The notes: generated from the letters alone by a model not told the origin. Positions 25,722 through 36,939 are shown, counted from the stretch's first letter. The stretch is 64,000 bases of DNA from Rhizophagus clarus (GCA_015698045.1 BLAL01000211.1:64501-128500), one strand, 5' to 3'. A program made the numbers and translations.

Positions 25722-26527
25722 CGGTCATATTAAAAAAAAATTTTAATATAATTAATTATAAATAGGATGAAAAATTAATGTAATGAAAATTTTTTACATA
25801 TGTGCTAAAATTATTGTGTCATAAAAAAATTATTTAATGTAATTTTTTTCAAAAAATTAAAAATAAAGTGTCAATAAAATTTAAATATAATAAAAATAAG
25901 ATTATAAACTATAAATTATTTAAATTTTTTATTTAAATAGTTATTCAGTTATGAGATATAACATTTTAAAAATTTTAAATGAAGTGGTACAATAATTATG
26001 GAAGTCACTGTATGTTATTTCAATAAAATCCTATATATATATTGTTAGTTAATGATTTTTCTATACAAGTAAATATATGTGAAATAAGCTATTTTAAAAA
26101 TTGTATTTTTATAATCAAAGAAAGAAAATTAAAAAATCCATTATACTGCTTTTTATAATTTTTTTTAATTTTAATTCCCATGGTATTGAACTGTTTTTTT
26201 TTATCTATTTTTTAATATAATCTGTATATCTGCTATAATTAAAGTTACTATTAATATGAAAAAATATTTTAAAACATAATTTATAAATTTTTATCGCTGT
26301 TTTCAAAAAGATTGAATCTGCACTGTGTCAATCAATTATAATAAATACAGAAAAAACTGTGATTTTTGCAAATCAGATTGATGTATCATTAGTATATCAC
26401 TTATTAACACAAATTTTTTTGTTATACCGAGAAGACAGAGTCATGCCACGTATTTTTAGTAGTTTTTGGGAAGCTTCGCTCTACTTTTCTTAGGAGATTA
26501 CTAGTGATTATTCCTTCGATTATATAT

Positions 26528-26579
26528 GATTACAAACGATTACAAATGATTACAAACGATTACAAATGATTACCAAACG
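26528..26579. repeat. Short tandem repeat of a 10-bp GATTACAAAC/T unit
   Basis: Five consecutive units alternate GATTACAAAC and GATTACAAAT; the last has one extra base. It lies 230 bp before the transposase relic and may mark the edge of that element. Confidence 0.8.
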
Positions 26580-26804
26580 TTTTTACATTACATGTTACAA
26601 TTTTATACTTGTAAAGCTTATTCAAATAAAGTTTTGGGATATTTCTTAGTAGAAAGACTTATATATATATATATTTTAACGTTTACTTTGGCTACTTCCT
26701 CTCTTTTCGTTAACAGTAGGTATTATAATAGCTCTATCTTACATTTTGTAGTTATTGCAACTATTGACTCTTTTTATTCCATTTATTTTCAAACAGAAAA
26801 CAAT

Positions 26805-29429
26805 GTGCCTAAAAAATTAAGCTAAGATTTACGGTAGAGAGTTGTATATCTATATACTGATAGTTGCTCAATCATAGATATTGCTAATACATTATATATG
26901 AGCAAGTCCTCTGTAAATAGAATAATAAATATGTATGAAAAATGGGCCTGCATAACTAATCCTTTTAAAGGAGTTTTTGGTAGAAAGAAGCTCTTTAATA
27001 GAAATGACATGTACATTCTTCGAAATCTTATAAAAGATAAAGTTAACTGGTATCTAGATAAGTTAACTCATGAAATGGAGAATCTTACAGGCAAAAGAGC
27101 TTCTATCTCAACACTTTGGAGATCACTTCACTATCTAGAAATCACTCGAAAAAAGGTATTGAAAAATTAATCTTACAAACAGCAATTATGAATTTGATAT
27201 TCTAATTACATTTTCTTTTTTATAAAAGCTTCAGAAAGAAGCTTATGAAAGAAGCAAAATCATACGTGCTCATTATCTAAGTGTTATTGGCGAAAGTTAT
27301 ATTTTAAATCAATTAATCTTTATTGACGAGAGTACTAAGGATGAAAGAAGTCTATTGAGATTTTATGAGTATTCTTCTCAGAATATACGAGCATGCAAAA
27401 AAGTGGTATTTGTACGAGGAAAAGATATACAATTCTATCTGCTCTAACTCTGGATGGATTTGTTACCATTGATATCTTCGAAGATGCCTGCGATAAGAAA
27501 AGATTCATTGATTTTATACTCGATCAAGTAGTATGTAAATATTGTAATTTTATTATTTTATAATTTATAAATAATAACATAACAGTCACCGGAAATGTCA
27601 CATGCAGATCATTTTCATATTAAAATTATCTTGTGTAACATCAATCGCATTACTTCATTTAGTAGTTAAACATTAAATTTTTTAATGTACTACACTTATA
27701 CAAATTAAGAAATTGATAGATTATCATGTGTTCTATCAATTTCTATTCTTACTTTCCGATCTTGAATAATAAAATTTTTTTTTATAACGTACGAAAAACT
27801 CTCCTTAAAAACACACTTTTTTCAAGATTGAAGTTGAGAAATAAAAAAATATGCAGTTTTAAAAGTAAAAATATATGTAATTTTACGAGTAGAAAAAGTT
27901 TTTCTAAGCTTGTAATAGCGGTTATTCAGGTAGATTTTGTATAAAACATGAAAAACTAAAAAAAACACATTATTTTTAAATATACATAAATTTTTAGAAC
28001 AAAATTTCATCACCTTGATCAAAGTAAAGTACCTTTTATTGCTTAAGTAAAGTTGTTTAGCAAAATCCAAAATACTTGGATCTTAAATTTTATAAATATA
28101 GGTATAATATTTGAAAAAAAACTCGCGTTTTTATAATGGAACTGACAACTAAATCTATTTTACATATTTAGAGCGTAATTTTGGTACATTGGCAAAATGA
28201 AATTGCTTACTGCGGCTTATGTTATGTTGTTCAGAAGTGTCAAATATATTTATATTATAAATTTTTTAAGTATATAATAAACATTCATAGAGTAATATAT
28301 ATTTTACAAAACTGCACTAATTTTCAATTTCTAAATTTTTTTACATCTGTTTAGTGACTTCAGAGCGTAATTTCAATACTTTGATCAAAGTAAACTACAT
28401 TTTGTTGCTTAAGTAGAGTTATTTAGGCAGGTTAGATCTATTCGTATCTTAAATTTTATAATACTATGATTAATATATATAGAGAAATTAACGTTTATAT
28501 TTTCTCACTCATTTAGAAATTTTAGAGCATAATTTCAACACTTTGGTCAAAGTAAATTGCCTTTTATTGCTTAAGTAATATTGTTCAGGAGGGTCTAAAT
28601 TACTTGTATATCAAATTTTATAATGTGATGATTAATACTTATGGGGGAATTAGCATTTTTTGTAACGGTATTAATTTCCGATCTTTAATTTTTTATTATT
28701 TTAATAAAGAAAATAGACTATTTTTAAATAAAGATTCAAGTTGAATAATAAAGATTAAATGGGAATTTTTTTTTATAAAATCGTAAAGGCACTTAATAAG
28801 TTTATATTTTTGCTTTTAAATTAAAGTACTATATTATATAAATGTAATGCTATATTTGATCTGTATTTTTTCAATTTTAACTTAATTTAGGCCGAAATTA
28901 CGAGGTTGGCCAGAATTAGCAAAATTTTGGCCAGAATTATGAATTATTGATCAGCAAATTTAACCAGACTTAATTAATTTTGGCCAACTTTAATTATATA
29001 CATGCGCTATACATTTGAAGAGGATACTGTGCCACAAATTTTTTTTTGCTAACCTTAATAAAAAAAATTTGTCTTATTTTTTTGTGACATTTCCAGTAAC
29101 TGATAAGACTTATTTCAATATAGGTACCTATTATGAATCCTTACCCTGATAGTAATAGTGTTATCGTGATGGATAACTCTAGAATTCACCATAACGCCAA
29201 TCTTATTTCAATATTGGAAGGATTAGGATATCGTGTAATTTTTCTCCCTCCTTATTCCCCAGATTATAATCCTATAGAGACTGCGTTTTCGGTAATTAAA
29301 TCATGGATTAAACGTAATTGTGATTTTATGGAAGCTTGTAACAATCTGATATATTCTTTATTAGTTGTGTGTGGCCAAATCACTCCTCAAATGGCGCAAT
29401 CTTTTTTTAAATCATCAATCTATATGTAA
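26805..29429 (+). pseudogene. DDE transposase with two introns, decayed and interrupted
   Basis: The frame opens PKKLS-stop-DLR-stop-RVVYLY, in which the second stop stands where Trp is expected, followed by a helix-turn-helix (CSIIDIANTLYMSKSSVNRII). Exon 1 ends at a GTATTG donor after ITRKK (27155); exon 2 from about 27230 has FIDESTKDERS (first catalytic Asp) and FVTIDIFEDACD. A one-base deletion near 27420 shifts frame. A second intron starts at GTATGT near 27534 and ends before 29126; exon 3 carries VIVMDNSRIHH (second Asp) and LPPYSPDYNPIETAFS (third acidic residue Glu), ending at 29429. The intron contains the whole 1.5-kb copy B element. This is a Tc1/mariner-superfamily DDE_3-type enzyme. 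It is dead by stops and frameshift even without the insertion. Confidence 0.88.
27582..29103. mobile_element. TA-flanked TIR element, copy B (nested)
   Basis: Almost identical to copy A over its full 1.52 kb, with scattered single-base differences and a one-base length change. Same CAGTCACCGGAAATGTCAC ends and TA flanks (27580-27581, 29104-29105). It sits inside the second intron of the transposase relic at 26805-29429, so it is younger than that insertion. The high identity with copy A suggests recent movement or gene conversion. Confidence 0.9.
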
Positions 29430-29805
29430 AAATATCTTATTGAAAATAATAAATAAAATAAAATATATTACTATTAGTATAGTACAAATGGGTTACAGGT
29501 AAGTCACGGTTAAGTCATGGTTAAGTCGTAGGTGGGTCACATATAAAATTATTTAAATTAATAGATTAGTTGCAGTTGGATCGCGGTATGCCTGTAATAA
29601 GTTTTATGGTAATACAAGTTACAATTCTTAAAATTTATCCTACTCTCTAACCAAAATCAGAATGGTATTATATAAATATAATTACATCATTAGATAAAAA
29701 CTTAGTTATCCTTTTTTTTCATATCGTCTTATGCCATTACGAATTAAAAATTATTTAACAGTAAATTTGAAGGTTGGTGAAAAAAATATCTTGAACTTTC
29801 AAAAT
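29430..29805. other. Short intergenic stretch
   Basis: Holds a small imperfect repeat of GTTAAGTCATG/GTAAGTCACG near 29497-29535, nothing coding. Possibly the 3' end of the DDE element. Confidence 0.35.
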
Positions 29806-30352
29806 GTAGACTGATGAAATAGTCCAATTTATGATTAAGGAAAGGAAAGACAACAATGATTATTATCATACACTAGTTGAAGGTAGAAAAAGGATGTTTT
29901 GAGAAGATGTCATGATGAAAGTTAATTTAAAATATAAATCAAGATTTATAGGAAGTTAAGTTAAAGAAAAGTTCTAAGAAATTATAAGAGATTGTCGTGT
30001 AAGTAAAATATTCAATAATATTTCTTAGTTATTTCCTTTGAACTAATTTTATATAATTTTTATCAGTTAATGAAAATGTATATTGATGGAGATAGTAAAG
30101 GGAAGAAAACTAGAAATGGAGAATTATATTATGAACAATTTGAAGATTTTTTTTGGAAAAAAAAAGGTAAATTTCATCACTTATTATTTTGAACATTATA
30201 CAAAATAGAAATGTAATATCTAATTTTTTTAATAATACCTAAATAGAATCAAAATACGATATCAAACATCGCAAAAATGTAGAGAGACATAGGGAAATTG
30301 TGACATTATCTGAAGAAAGAAACTTAGAAGAGAAGGATAAAGATTATATTTA
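29806..30352 (+). pseudogene. Myb/SANT-like DNA-binding domain protein relic
   Basis: Three exon-like blocks on plus. Block 1 reads TDEIVQFMIKERKDNN, then YYHTLVEGRKRMF, stop, EDVMMKVNLKYKSRF, the helix pattern of the fungal Myb/SANT-like (trihelix type) domain; block 2 (about 30065-30165) continues LMKMYIDGDSKGKKTRNGE and YYEQFEDFFWKK; block 3 (30246-30352) ends in a Lys/Glu-rich tail. Block 1 has four in-frame stops: TAG and TGA at Trp positions and TAA at likely Gln positions. Introns with GTAAGTAAA-type and GTAAAT donors separate the blocks. Probably once a host or transposon-borne DNA-binding protein; now dead. Confidence 0.55.
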
Positions 30353-30470
30353 GAAGGGAGAGGTGTAAAATATTGAAAATTTTATTATAATCAATAATTA
30401 AGTCAATTGTTTTATTGCTCAAATATGCTGTAATTTTTATTATATTTTATATCAAATACAAAATAATAAA

Positions 30471-30860
30471 TCAATATCTTTGAGCCACTTGTCTTACATT
30501 TTTCTGCCATCCTATTTTATTGACTCTCAGCTTTACCATTTCTTCATCAGTTAAGTCTTTTATGGCATTCACTGTAATTTCTTCTTGTAAAAAGGCACCT
30601 TCAAATTTAGAATACACATTACTAGAATATTTTTGATTAAAAATATGAAGAAATTCGGAAATGAAAGGTAATTCATGTGTACCAAGTGATGGTGGTGATT
30701 GGGTAAGTGTATTTGAAAGTGTATTCGAATGAGAATAAGGATAATGAAATGGCATTTGAATAACGATTGGATTAGAAGGTGTAGCAAATGGTGTCAATGT
30801 TGTTGTAGTGGAATTTTGTACGCCATTATTATTTTTATCCATTAATGCTCCCAACGTCAC
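30471..30860 (-). CDS. SAM-domain protein
   Basis: A clean 129-codon frame on minus. Residues 1-60 are Thr/Pro/Ser/Asn-rich and likely disordered. Residues 65-129 form a sterile alpha motif: FISEFLHIFNQKY (helix 1), ITVNAIKDLTDEEMVKL (helices 3-4), VNKIGWQKNVRQVAQRY (long helix 5 to the stop). SAM domains mediate protein-protein, sometimes RNA, contacts; the partner is unknown. Only 61 bp separate its start codon from TIR element copy C (30922), so either the promoter was displaced or the gene is a 5'-truncated copy. The frame is undamaged, unlike its neighbours. Confidence 0.6.
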   Translation of the reverse strand: MTLGALMDKNNNGVQNSTTTTLTPFATPSNPIVIQMPFHYPYSHSNTLSNTLTQSPPSLGTHELPFISEFLHIFNQKYSSNVYSKFEGAFLQEEITVNAIKDLTDEEMVKLRVNKIGWQKNVRQVAQRY

Positions 30861-30921
30861 ACTGAATGTGGGATAAGTGGGAGGGACATCATAGGTAGCA
30901 TTCTTGTTAATCTGTTTATAT

Positions 30922-32332
30922 CAGTCAGTGGTCATTTCAGATCACTTGTCGATCATTAATTAAAACAATTTTGTGTAACTATAATTAAATATTTTATCAT
31001 GTAACTAAAAAAGAAATTTTTTAATACAACGCTTATACAAATTAAGTAAATTAATAGTTCGTCATGTGTATTATAAATTTTTATCATCATTTCCTCTTTA
31101 GTAATATTTTTTTTTTTTTTGCATTTACAAGAAAGTTCGTCTCAAAAATGAAGTTTTCCTCCAGATGCAACTTAAAAGTAGATGTGAAATACAATTTAAA
31201 TAACAAAAATATATGTAATTTTATGAGAAGAAAAAGATTTATTAAGTTAAAAAGGGCAGTTATTTAGGTAGTTTTTGTGTAAACCACAAAAAGTCAATTT
31301 TTATAATAAAAAAAAAAAATTTTGATTTCAATAAAACTTTAGTAAAAGCTTTTTTTAACAGTAATTATCTCATTTCTAGCTATAATTTGGCGAAATAAAC
31401 AACTTTTGTTAAGCTTAGAAGGGTGATTATTATGTCAGATATTTTGTTATTTGTAAATTTTGTTAAAATTTTTAATTAAAGCACTAATAAAAAATCTTTT
31501 TATCTATTAAAACAATACTATTAGATCTATTTGGGTGTTATAAGTGAATTTTTGGTCAAAAAACTAGTTAAATATGATGTTTTTTTGTTTATTTAAATTA
31601 AACTTTAATGCTTAAATCCTAGTATTATAATAATCATGTAAATTTCTGCAACTTATTAGAAAAAAACTTTAAAATTTTTAAATTTTAATTCATTAAACAT
31701 GAAAATAAAACGTAAATTATTTATTTATAGAAAAAATTCTTATTAGCTATTAGGTCTATTTGCATTGTTAAATTATAAATAAAGATAATACATTATGAAT
31801 AAGTAAAATATTTTATTTATTTTTAAAGTAGCGTTAAAATAAAAGATATTTATATAATATTTAAAAAAAATAAGCAAAAGAAAGAAGTTAAAAAAATTTT
31901 CTTAATATTTTATTAGTTTGCTATATCAAAATAACCATATAATTGACTATCTTCTTTGATCAGATGCAACCGAATAAAGTGAAATTTTTGACTTTTAAAA
32001 AGTTTAAAAATATTTTTCAAGTCTTAAACGAACATGTTTACTATTGTTAGAAAAAGCGTTACATTGCATAAATATGGTGTTACCTTTGACCTGAAAATTT
32101 TGATTTTAACGTAATTTGGGCTGGCATTACAAATTTGGCCAGAATTAAGAAAAATTCGGCCAGAATTATAAATTATTGATTAGCAGATTTAACCAGATTG
32201 AGTTAATTTTGGCCAACTTTAATTATATATGTGTACTATATATTTAAAGAGAATACTGTACCACAAACTTTTTTTTGCAAATTTTATTAAAAAAAATCTC
32301 CCTCTTTTTTCCATGATATGACCAGTGACTGA
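30922..32332. mobile_element. TA-flanked TIR element, copy C (diverged)
   Basis: Ends read CAGTCAGTGGTCATTTCA and the inverse of CAGTCACTGGTCATATCAT, with TA outside (30920-30921, 32333-32334). The right third (about 32095-32280) is alignable with copies A and B, sharing TTTGGCCAGAATTA, TTGATYAGCA and TTTTGGCCAACTTTAATTAT words and the GAATACTGTACCACAAA end zone. The internal repeat series is weaker. A related but older member of the family. Confidence 0.8.
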
Positions 32333-33428
32333 TATAAAATTATTTATAGTTAAAAATAATAGAATCAGTTTTTATTTGAATAAATAAAATTACTTACTAT
32401 CTCACGTGTTCAGAGCTGTAACCTAGCTGGATTTAGTTGTAAGTGACGATTTTCTTGCACAAAATATGATGTTTTGTGCAATTTACATTTGTATTTCTCA
32501 CATAAATCTGTTATAATTTTAGCTCTTGTTCTTTTTTCATTAGTCAAATTATCTTCTTTTATAGTACAACTTTTCTTTTTTTCTTATTAGATACGTCTTC
32601 TTCTGAAGCACTATTTTCTTGTATGAAATGACTTTTCTTTTTTTTCTTGTTAGATACATCTTCTTTGAAGCGCTACTTTCATTAGAATCCTGAAATTGTT
32701 ATATTTTAAAAGTTAGAAATATAAAAATGAATAAAATACTATAAATGATCTTTACCTTTGAACGTTTTGGATCATCAATTACAATTATTATTGACATTTT
32801 TATATTTGCAGAAGTAACTCTCTTATAATCTTCAACAAACTCATTGAAATCTAATTTATCTTCCAAAGTACTAGATGATCCACACGTATTAATTGCCTTG
32901 TATGACATTTTATAATCTCCTGGCTTGAGTTTTTTATTGTTGAGCATTTTTCTGACTGCATCATTGATTCTTTCTACAATATTTATATATTCAACAGGCT
33001 TGATAGTTATAGCTTTAGATGTAGAAGTTTTTTTACCTTCTTTTTCAATGACTATTTGTAACTTTACTTCATCAATGCCATATTCTTCAGCTTCAGATAT
33101 CTCAGAAGCATCTTGTTCACTTTCAATATCAATACAATTATCACTCATTTTAGTAACAGAAATAGTTGAAACTTTATTAGTTGATTTATTGTTGTTAAAT
33201 TCTTTCTTTACAATAGAACTATCTTTTCTTTTTGCAGTAGATCTATCTTCTTTTTTAATTGATTTATCTGAAGTCTTTTTTTTTTGAAATCTACTGTAAC
33301 AAGTCAAACACAACGTAACTGAAAATTCTTTTTTAAAATTACTGTTATATTAATACTTCTCGTTGGCAGAAAAAAGTAGTTGATTCGCTGCTTTTAGTTC
33401 TTCACTATTTGGATTAAAGACGCGTGAA

Positions 33429-34417
33429 TAGGGCTCCGATCAGTTTCGGTAATTACCGAACCGTACCGACCGGTTTCGGTATCAGAGCGGTTTCGGTTTT
33501 ATGATTTATCAAACCGAAACTTTCAGTTTCGGTATCAGTTTTGTGATTTACCGAACCGATTTACCGATAATAAAAACGTTTTTTTTTATAAGAAAAACGT
33601 AAATAATGTAGTTAAAAAAAAACGTTGCGAAACGTTTTTTACATAAACATTTGATATAAAAAATAACGTTTCGCAACGTTATTTTTGCAGAACTTGTAAA
33701 AAACGTTGCGAAACGTTTTTTACATAAACGATTTGATAAAAAATAACATTTTGCAACATTATTTTTGCGAAACTTGTAAAAAACGTTGCAAAACGTTTTT
33801 TACATAAACGATTTGATAAAAAAAATAACATTTCGCAACGTTATTTTTGCGAAACTTGTAAAAAACGTTGCAAAACGTTTTTTACATAAACAATTTATTA
33901 TGAAAAATAACGATTCGCAACGTTATTTTTGCGAACATTGTAAAAAACGTTGCGAAATGTTTTTTACATAAACGTTTGATATAAAAAAAATAACGTTTCG
34001 CAACGTTATTTTTGCGAAACTTGTAAAAAACGTTGCGAAACGTTTTTTACATCGGAAATTTAATATAGAAAACAACGTTTCGCAACGTTATTTTCCTTTT
34101 TATTTAAAAACGTTGCGAAACGTTTTTATAAAACGATTTAATATAAAAAAAACGTCTCGCAACGTTTTTTTTTGTCACTTTAATAAAAAACGTTGCGAAA
34201 CGTTTTTTTATGGATGATTTGATAAGAAAAAATTATTTCGCAACTTTTTTTTTGCTAAACATTGCGAAACGTTTTTTTACTAAACTTGTTCGGTAAATCG
34301 GTTCAGTTTTTGGTAATTACCGATCAGTTTCAGTAATCATTAATACCGATACCGATTAATTTGGTTCGGTATCGGTTTTTGCAAAAACCGAACTGAACCG
34401 AACCGATCGGAGCCCTA
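33429..34417. mobile_element. hAT-like MITE with 8-bp target duplication
   Basis: Terminal inverted repeats TAGGGCTCCGATC at both ends, flanked by a perfect 8-bp direct repeat CGCGTGAA at 33421-33428 and 34418-34425. An 8-bp duplication and a TAG-type terminus are hAT hallmarks. Beyond the ends lie GGTTTCGGTATC-type subterminal repeats (33440-33560 and 34300-34400). The centre is a satellite array. No coding frame. The duplication is partly echoed by a neighbouring host repeat of the same sequence at 34440-34475. Confidence 0.9.
33617..34285. repeat. About eight 80-bp hairpin units, AACGTTGCGAAACGTT
   Basis: Unit starts near 33621, 33701, 33781, 33864, 33947, 34028, 34107 and 34188. Each has AACGTTGCGAAACGTTTTTT, a spacer with CATAAACGATTTGAT, then the inverse half TAACGTTTCGCAACGTTATT. 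So every unit is an inverted repeat and neighbouring units can also pair. The same GTTTCGCAAC hairpin word recurs in the right arm of the other hAT-like element near 46910-46955. Confidence 0.88.
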
Positions 34418-34590
34418 CGCGTGAATAGATTTGCTCTTCACTATTTGGATTAAAGACGCATGAATAGATTTGCTCTTCACATCCTGGTTTACTTATACGC
34501 ACTGGTCTGGCACTTTTATCACACTCACAAGACATACAGAACTCAGAACTAAAGCAAATTGAGCACTCCTGACAAAGATAACAAGTACTG

Positions 34591-36040
34591 GAAAGGTATT
34601 CTCACATTATATTTCATATTTGATTTATGTAACTGCACCAAGTACTATCCTTTTATATCATAATCTAATAAAAATCAAGTAACATTACATACTTCCTTTT
34701 TACTAATGAAACTAATGAAAATCATTATGATAAAAAATCAGTAATTTTCCAGTGTTTTTCAGTGTTTTCAGTATTTTTGGTATTTATTATAATTGATCAA
34801 CATAGTGCATACAGATTCAACCTTTTTAAAAATAGCGATAATATCTTACCGAAGTATTTAGATTCTAAAAAATCTCAAGAGAAAAAGGGTTACCAAAATG
34901 TCACGTCCAAAGAAATCAAATGAACGTCTAAAACAAAGAAAAAATAAAAAAATGGAAAAGGGAGGAAGAGGAAAGAACGAAGAGAAGGAAAGGAAGACGA
35001 GTAAGAGAAAGAAATAGGAAAAAAGGAAAAAAGATAAAGGGAAGAAAATAAAAGAAGGGAAAAGAGGAAAAACGAAAGAAAGGGAAAGGGGGAAAATGAA
35101 AGAAGGGAAAGGGAAGAAAATCAAAAGGGAAGCGAAAAAAAGTTTAAGCATTTTATACTGGTAAATGATCAAACTGCAGATCATTATTAATATAATATCA
35201 TGTGATACACGTGATGTAAATCATTTGGAAGCAATTTATATACTGGGATCAGGACCTGGTTCTTTTGGATTGGGTTTATTTAATTTAATATAGAATTTGT
35301 AATTTTTTTATTTCTTTTATATGTAATAATAATAACTTGACCCCTTGTCTAAATAAACTTGACCCTCTTGAGAGCATCATCTTAACCCACATAATATATT
35401 TTACAGTAGACGAGGGTCAAGCAGTGCTAAAAATAGAAATTGAATTTTACCAACCAAAAGTTCAGAATAAAAATATTTTACCAGTTGAAAAATCCAGAAT
35501 AAAAATATCTAATAATATATATGTGCTGATGAGCAAAGTTTTACCAGGTAAATGAAATTTTTCTAGAAAATAATCCAGTTCAAAAAATTTTTACCAGGGA
35601 TTTTTAAAAAATTCCAGATTTTACCAGAATTTAAAGTATTATTTTAAGCATTAGGGTCAAGTTACTACTTCCAGGAGGGTCAAGTCCAATACTTTTGCCA
35701 TTTGGGATGTCATAAATCATTTGAAATGTTATAAATCATTTGGAATATCATAAATTATTTGAAATATCATAAATCATTTAGAATATTATAAATTATTTAA
35801 AAGAAAATTTTTTAGTTTATATAGTATATCTGAACATGGTATATGTGATTTAATAATATAATTTTATTTATTTTATTTTTTTCTTTTTAGATTTTTTAGG
35901 CATGATTTTTATTTAGCTCTCCTTTAGCTTTGAAAAGGTAATAGATAGTTTTTTTTTTGCTTTTATTCTCTTTTCTTTTAACTTTTATTAACTTGTTCAT
36001 TCTTTTTTTTAGGCATGACTGTTTTTAGTTCTATTTTAGC
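34591..36040. other. Intergenic DNA with a purine-rich tract
   Basis: Plus strand 34865-35140 is almost all A and G (GGGAAAAG, GAAGGGAAAGG words). The minus frame across it encodes only Phe/Ser/Leu runs and is not a gene. From 35335 to 35700 sits unique sequence with ACCAG-rich words and a 72-codon frame without motif. ATAAATCATTTG(A/G)AATAT units repeat near 35700-35800. At 35890-36130 several short TTTTTTAG-bounded segments resemble mini-exons. Confidence 0.4.
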
Positions 36041-36785
36041 AAAAATTCAAGGCAAGTTTTACTTTTTTTGTTTTCTTTTTGTCCTTTTTTTTATTTTTTA
36101 CTAATCTTTTTATCTCTTTTTTAGACATACAGTATATAATCTTAGTTAATATTCAAGTAAGTTTTTTTCATCTCTTTTTCATTATTTTCTTTAAAATGAT
36201 ATTAACTAATTTTCTTTTCCTTTTTTTTATGAGTGGATGTTTCAGTTTTTCTTGTATGGTTTTCCTTTATTTCTCTTACTTTTTTTTATTTATTTTATTG
36301 TTTTTTTTATTTTTTTCACTTCTTCTTCTGTTTATTTCATTTTTTTCTTTCATTTTTTTTGCTTTTTTTTTGTTTTCTTTATTTTTTTTTTTATTTTTTT
36401 TTGTAATTTCTTCCATGATCTTTCATTGTTTTATTTCATTAATCTTTGGATTTTTTTATTGGTTTTTTTCATTTCTTTCATTGTTTTTTATTCTCTTTTG
36501 CTTCCCTTCATTTTCTTTCATTTCAACTTATTCTTTCTTATTATTAAATATTCATTTCTTTTATTTCTTTTTACCACTTTTTTGTTTCTTTTATTGTTTT
36601 TAACTTCTTTTCATTTTTTTTTTATTTCCCTTTTATTTTTTTGTTTATCTCATTATTTTTTCATTTTTTTCATTCCTTTTCACTATTCTTTACCTTTTTT
36701 TTTCTTTTTACTTTCTATTTAATTATCTTCATCTCTTTTTATTTATTTTTTCTTTTTTTTATTTCCCTTAATTTTTTCACTGTTC
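36040..36785. repeat. Long pyrimidine-rich tract (T with C)
   Basis: About 740 bp of plus strand with very few purines, made of TTTTTCTTTT, TTTATTTCATT and TTTCATTTTT words. The two long frames across it encode only Phe/Leu/Ser/Ile and overlap each other, so they are composition artefacts. It is the opposite strand bias to the purine tract 1 kb upstream. Confidence 0.7.
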
Positions 36786-36939
36786 TTTCTTACTGTATTT
36801 TCTATATATTGCATTTACATTATAGCATTATAGTATTAATAATACAATTAAAATTATGTAATTTCTTGGGATACAACTTATTTTTTATTATAAAACTAGC
36901 CAATAAAATCTAAAATAAAATTAAAATTTGTTTTTTTAT

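Larger units (their letters stand above)
24224..26010 (+). mobile_element. Tc1-like transposon, inactive
   Basis: Long terminal inverted repeats: the left end CAGTAACTTCTATAATTATT continues for about 70-90 bp and matches the inverse of the right end (CAGTGACTTCCATAATTATT). TA flanks both sides (24222-24223, 26011-26012). A second inner inverted pair (TTTTTTGTGATACAATAAT / ATTATTGTGTCATAAAAAAA) lies near 24410 and 25810. Without the nested 157-bp insertion the element is about 1.63 kb, the usual Tc1 size. It carries one decayed transposase gene. Confidence 0.9.
32410..34590 (-). pseudogene. Cys-rich protein gene relic split by a hAT-like MITE
   Basis: The order on minus is: a Cys-rich segment (about 34590-34420) reading CYLCQECSICFSSEFCMSCEC, then ISKPGCEEQIYSCVFNPNSEE; this is cut by the MITE at 33429-34417; coding resumes at FNPNSEELKAANQLLFSANEK, passes a short intron and continues CLTCYSRFQKKK with a Lys/Ser-rich linker into a conserved block with VERINDAVRKMLNNKKLKPG and VTSANIKMSIIIVIDDPKR (to about 32760). 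A last exon repeats a Ser/Lys-rich motif twice and ends with LHKTSYFVQENRHLQLNPARLQL and TGA 32412-32410. At least two homopolymer-type frame changes lie in the last exon. The Cys pairs suggest a zinc-binding N-terminus. Family not named. Confidence 0.55.

Noticed and set aside
26528-26579. CRISPR-like repeat (GATTACAAAC units)
   Set aside because: Units are contiguous 10-mers with no spacers and the genome is eukaryotic.
33621-34285. Hairpin array as a CRISPR-like or attachment-site array
   Set aside because: Spacers are themselves repeated and the whole sits between hAT-type ends with a target duplication, which explains it fully.
34858-35184. 108-codon minus frame rich in Phe and Ser that looks like membrane helices
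   Set aside because: It is the complement of a purine-only tract; composition explains the frame.
36079-36913. Three long plus-strand open frames of 90-174 codons
   Set aside because: They overlap in different frames, encode almost only Phe, Leu, Ser and Ile, and simply reflect a T/C-rich tract without stop-forming purines.
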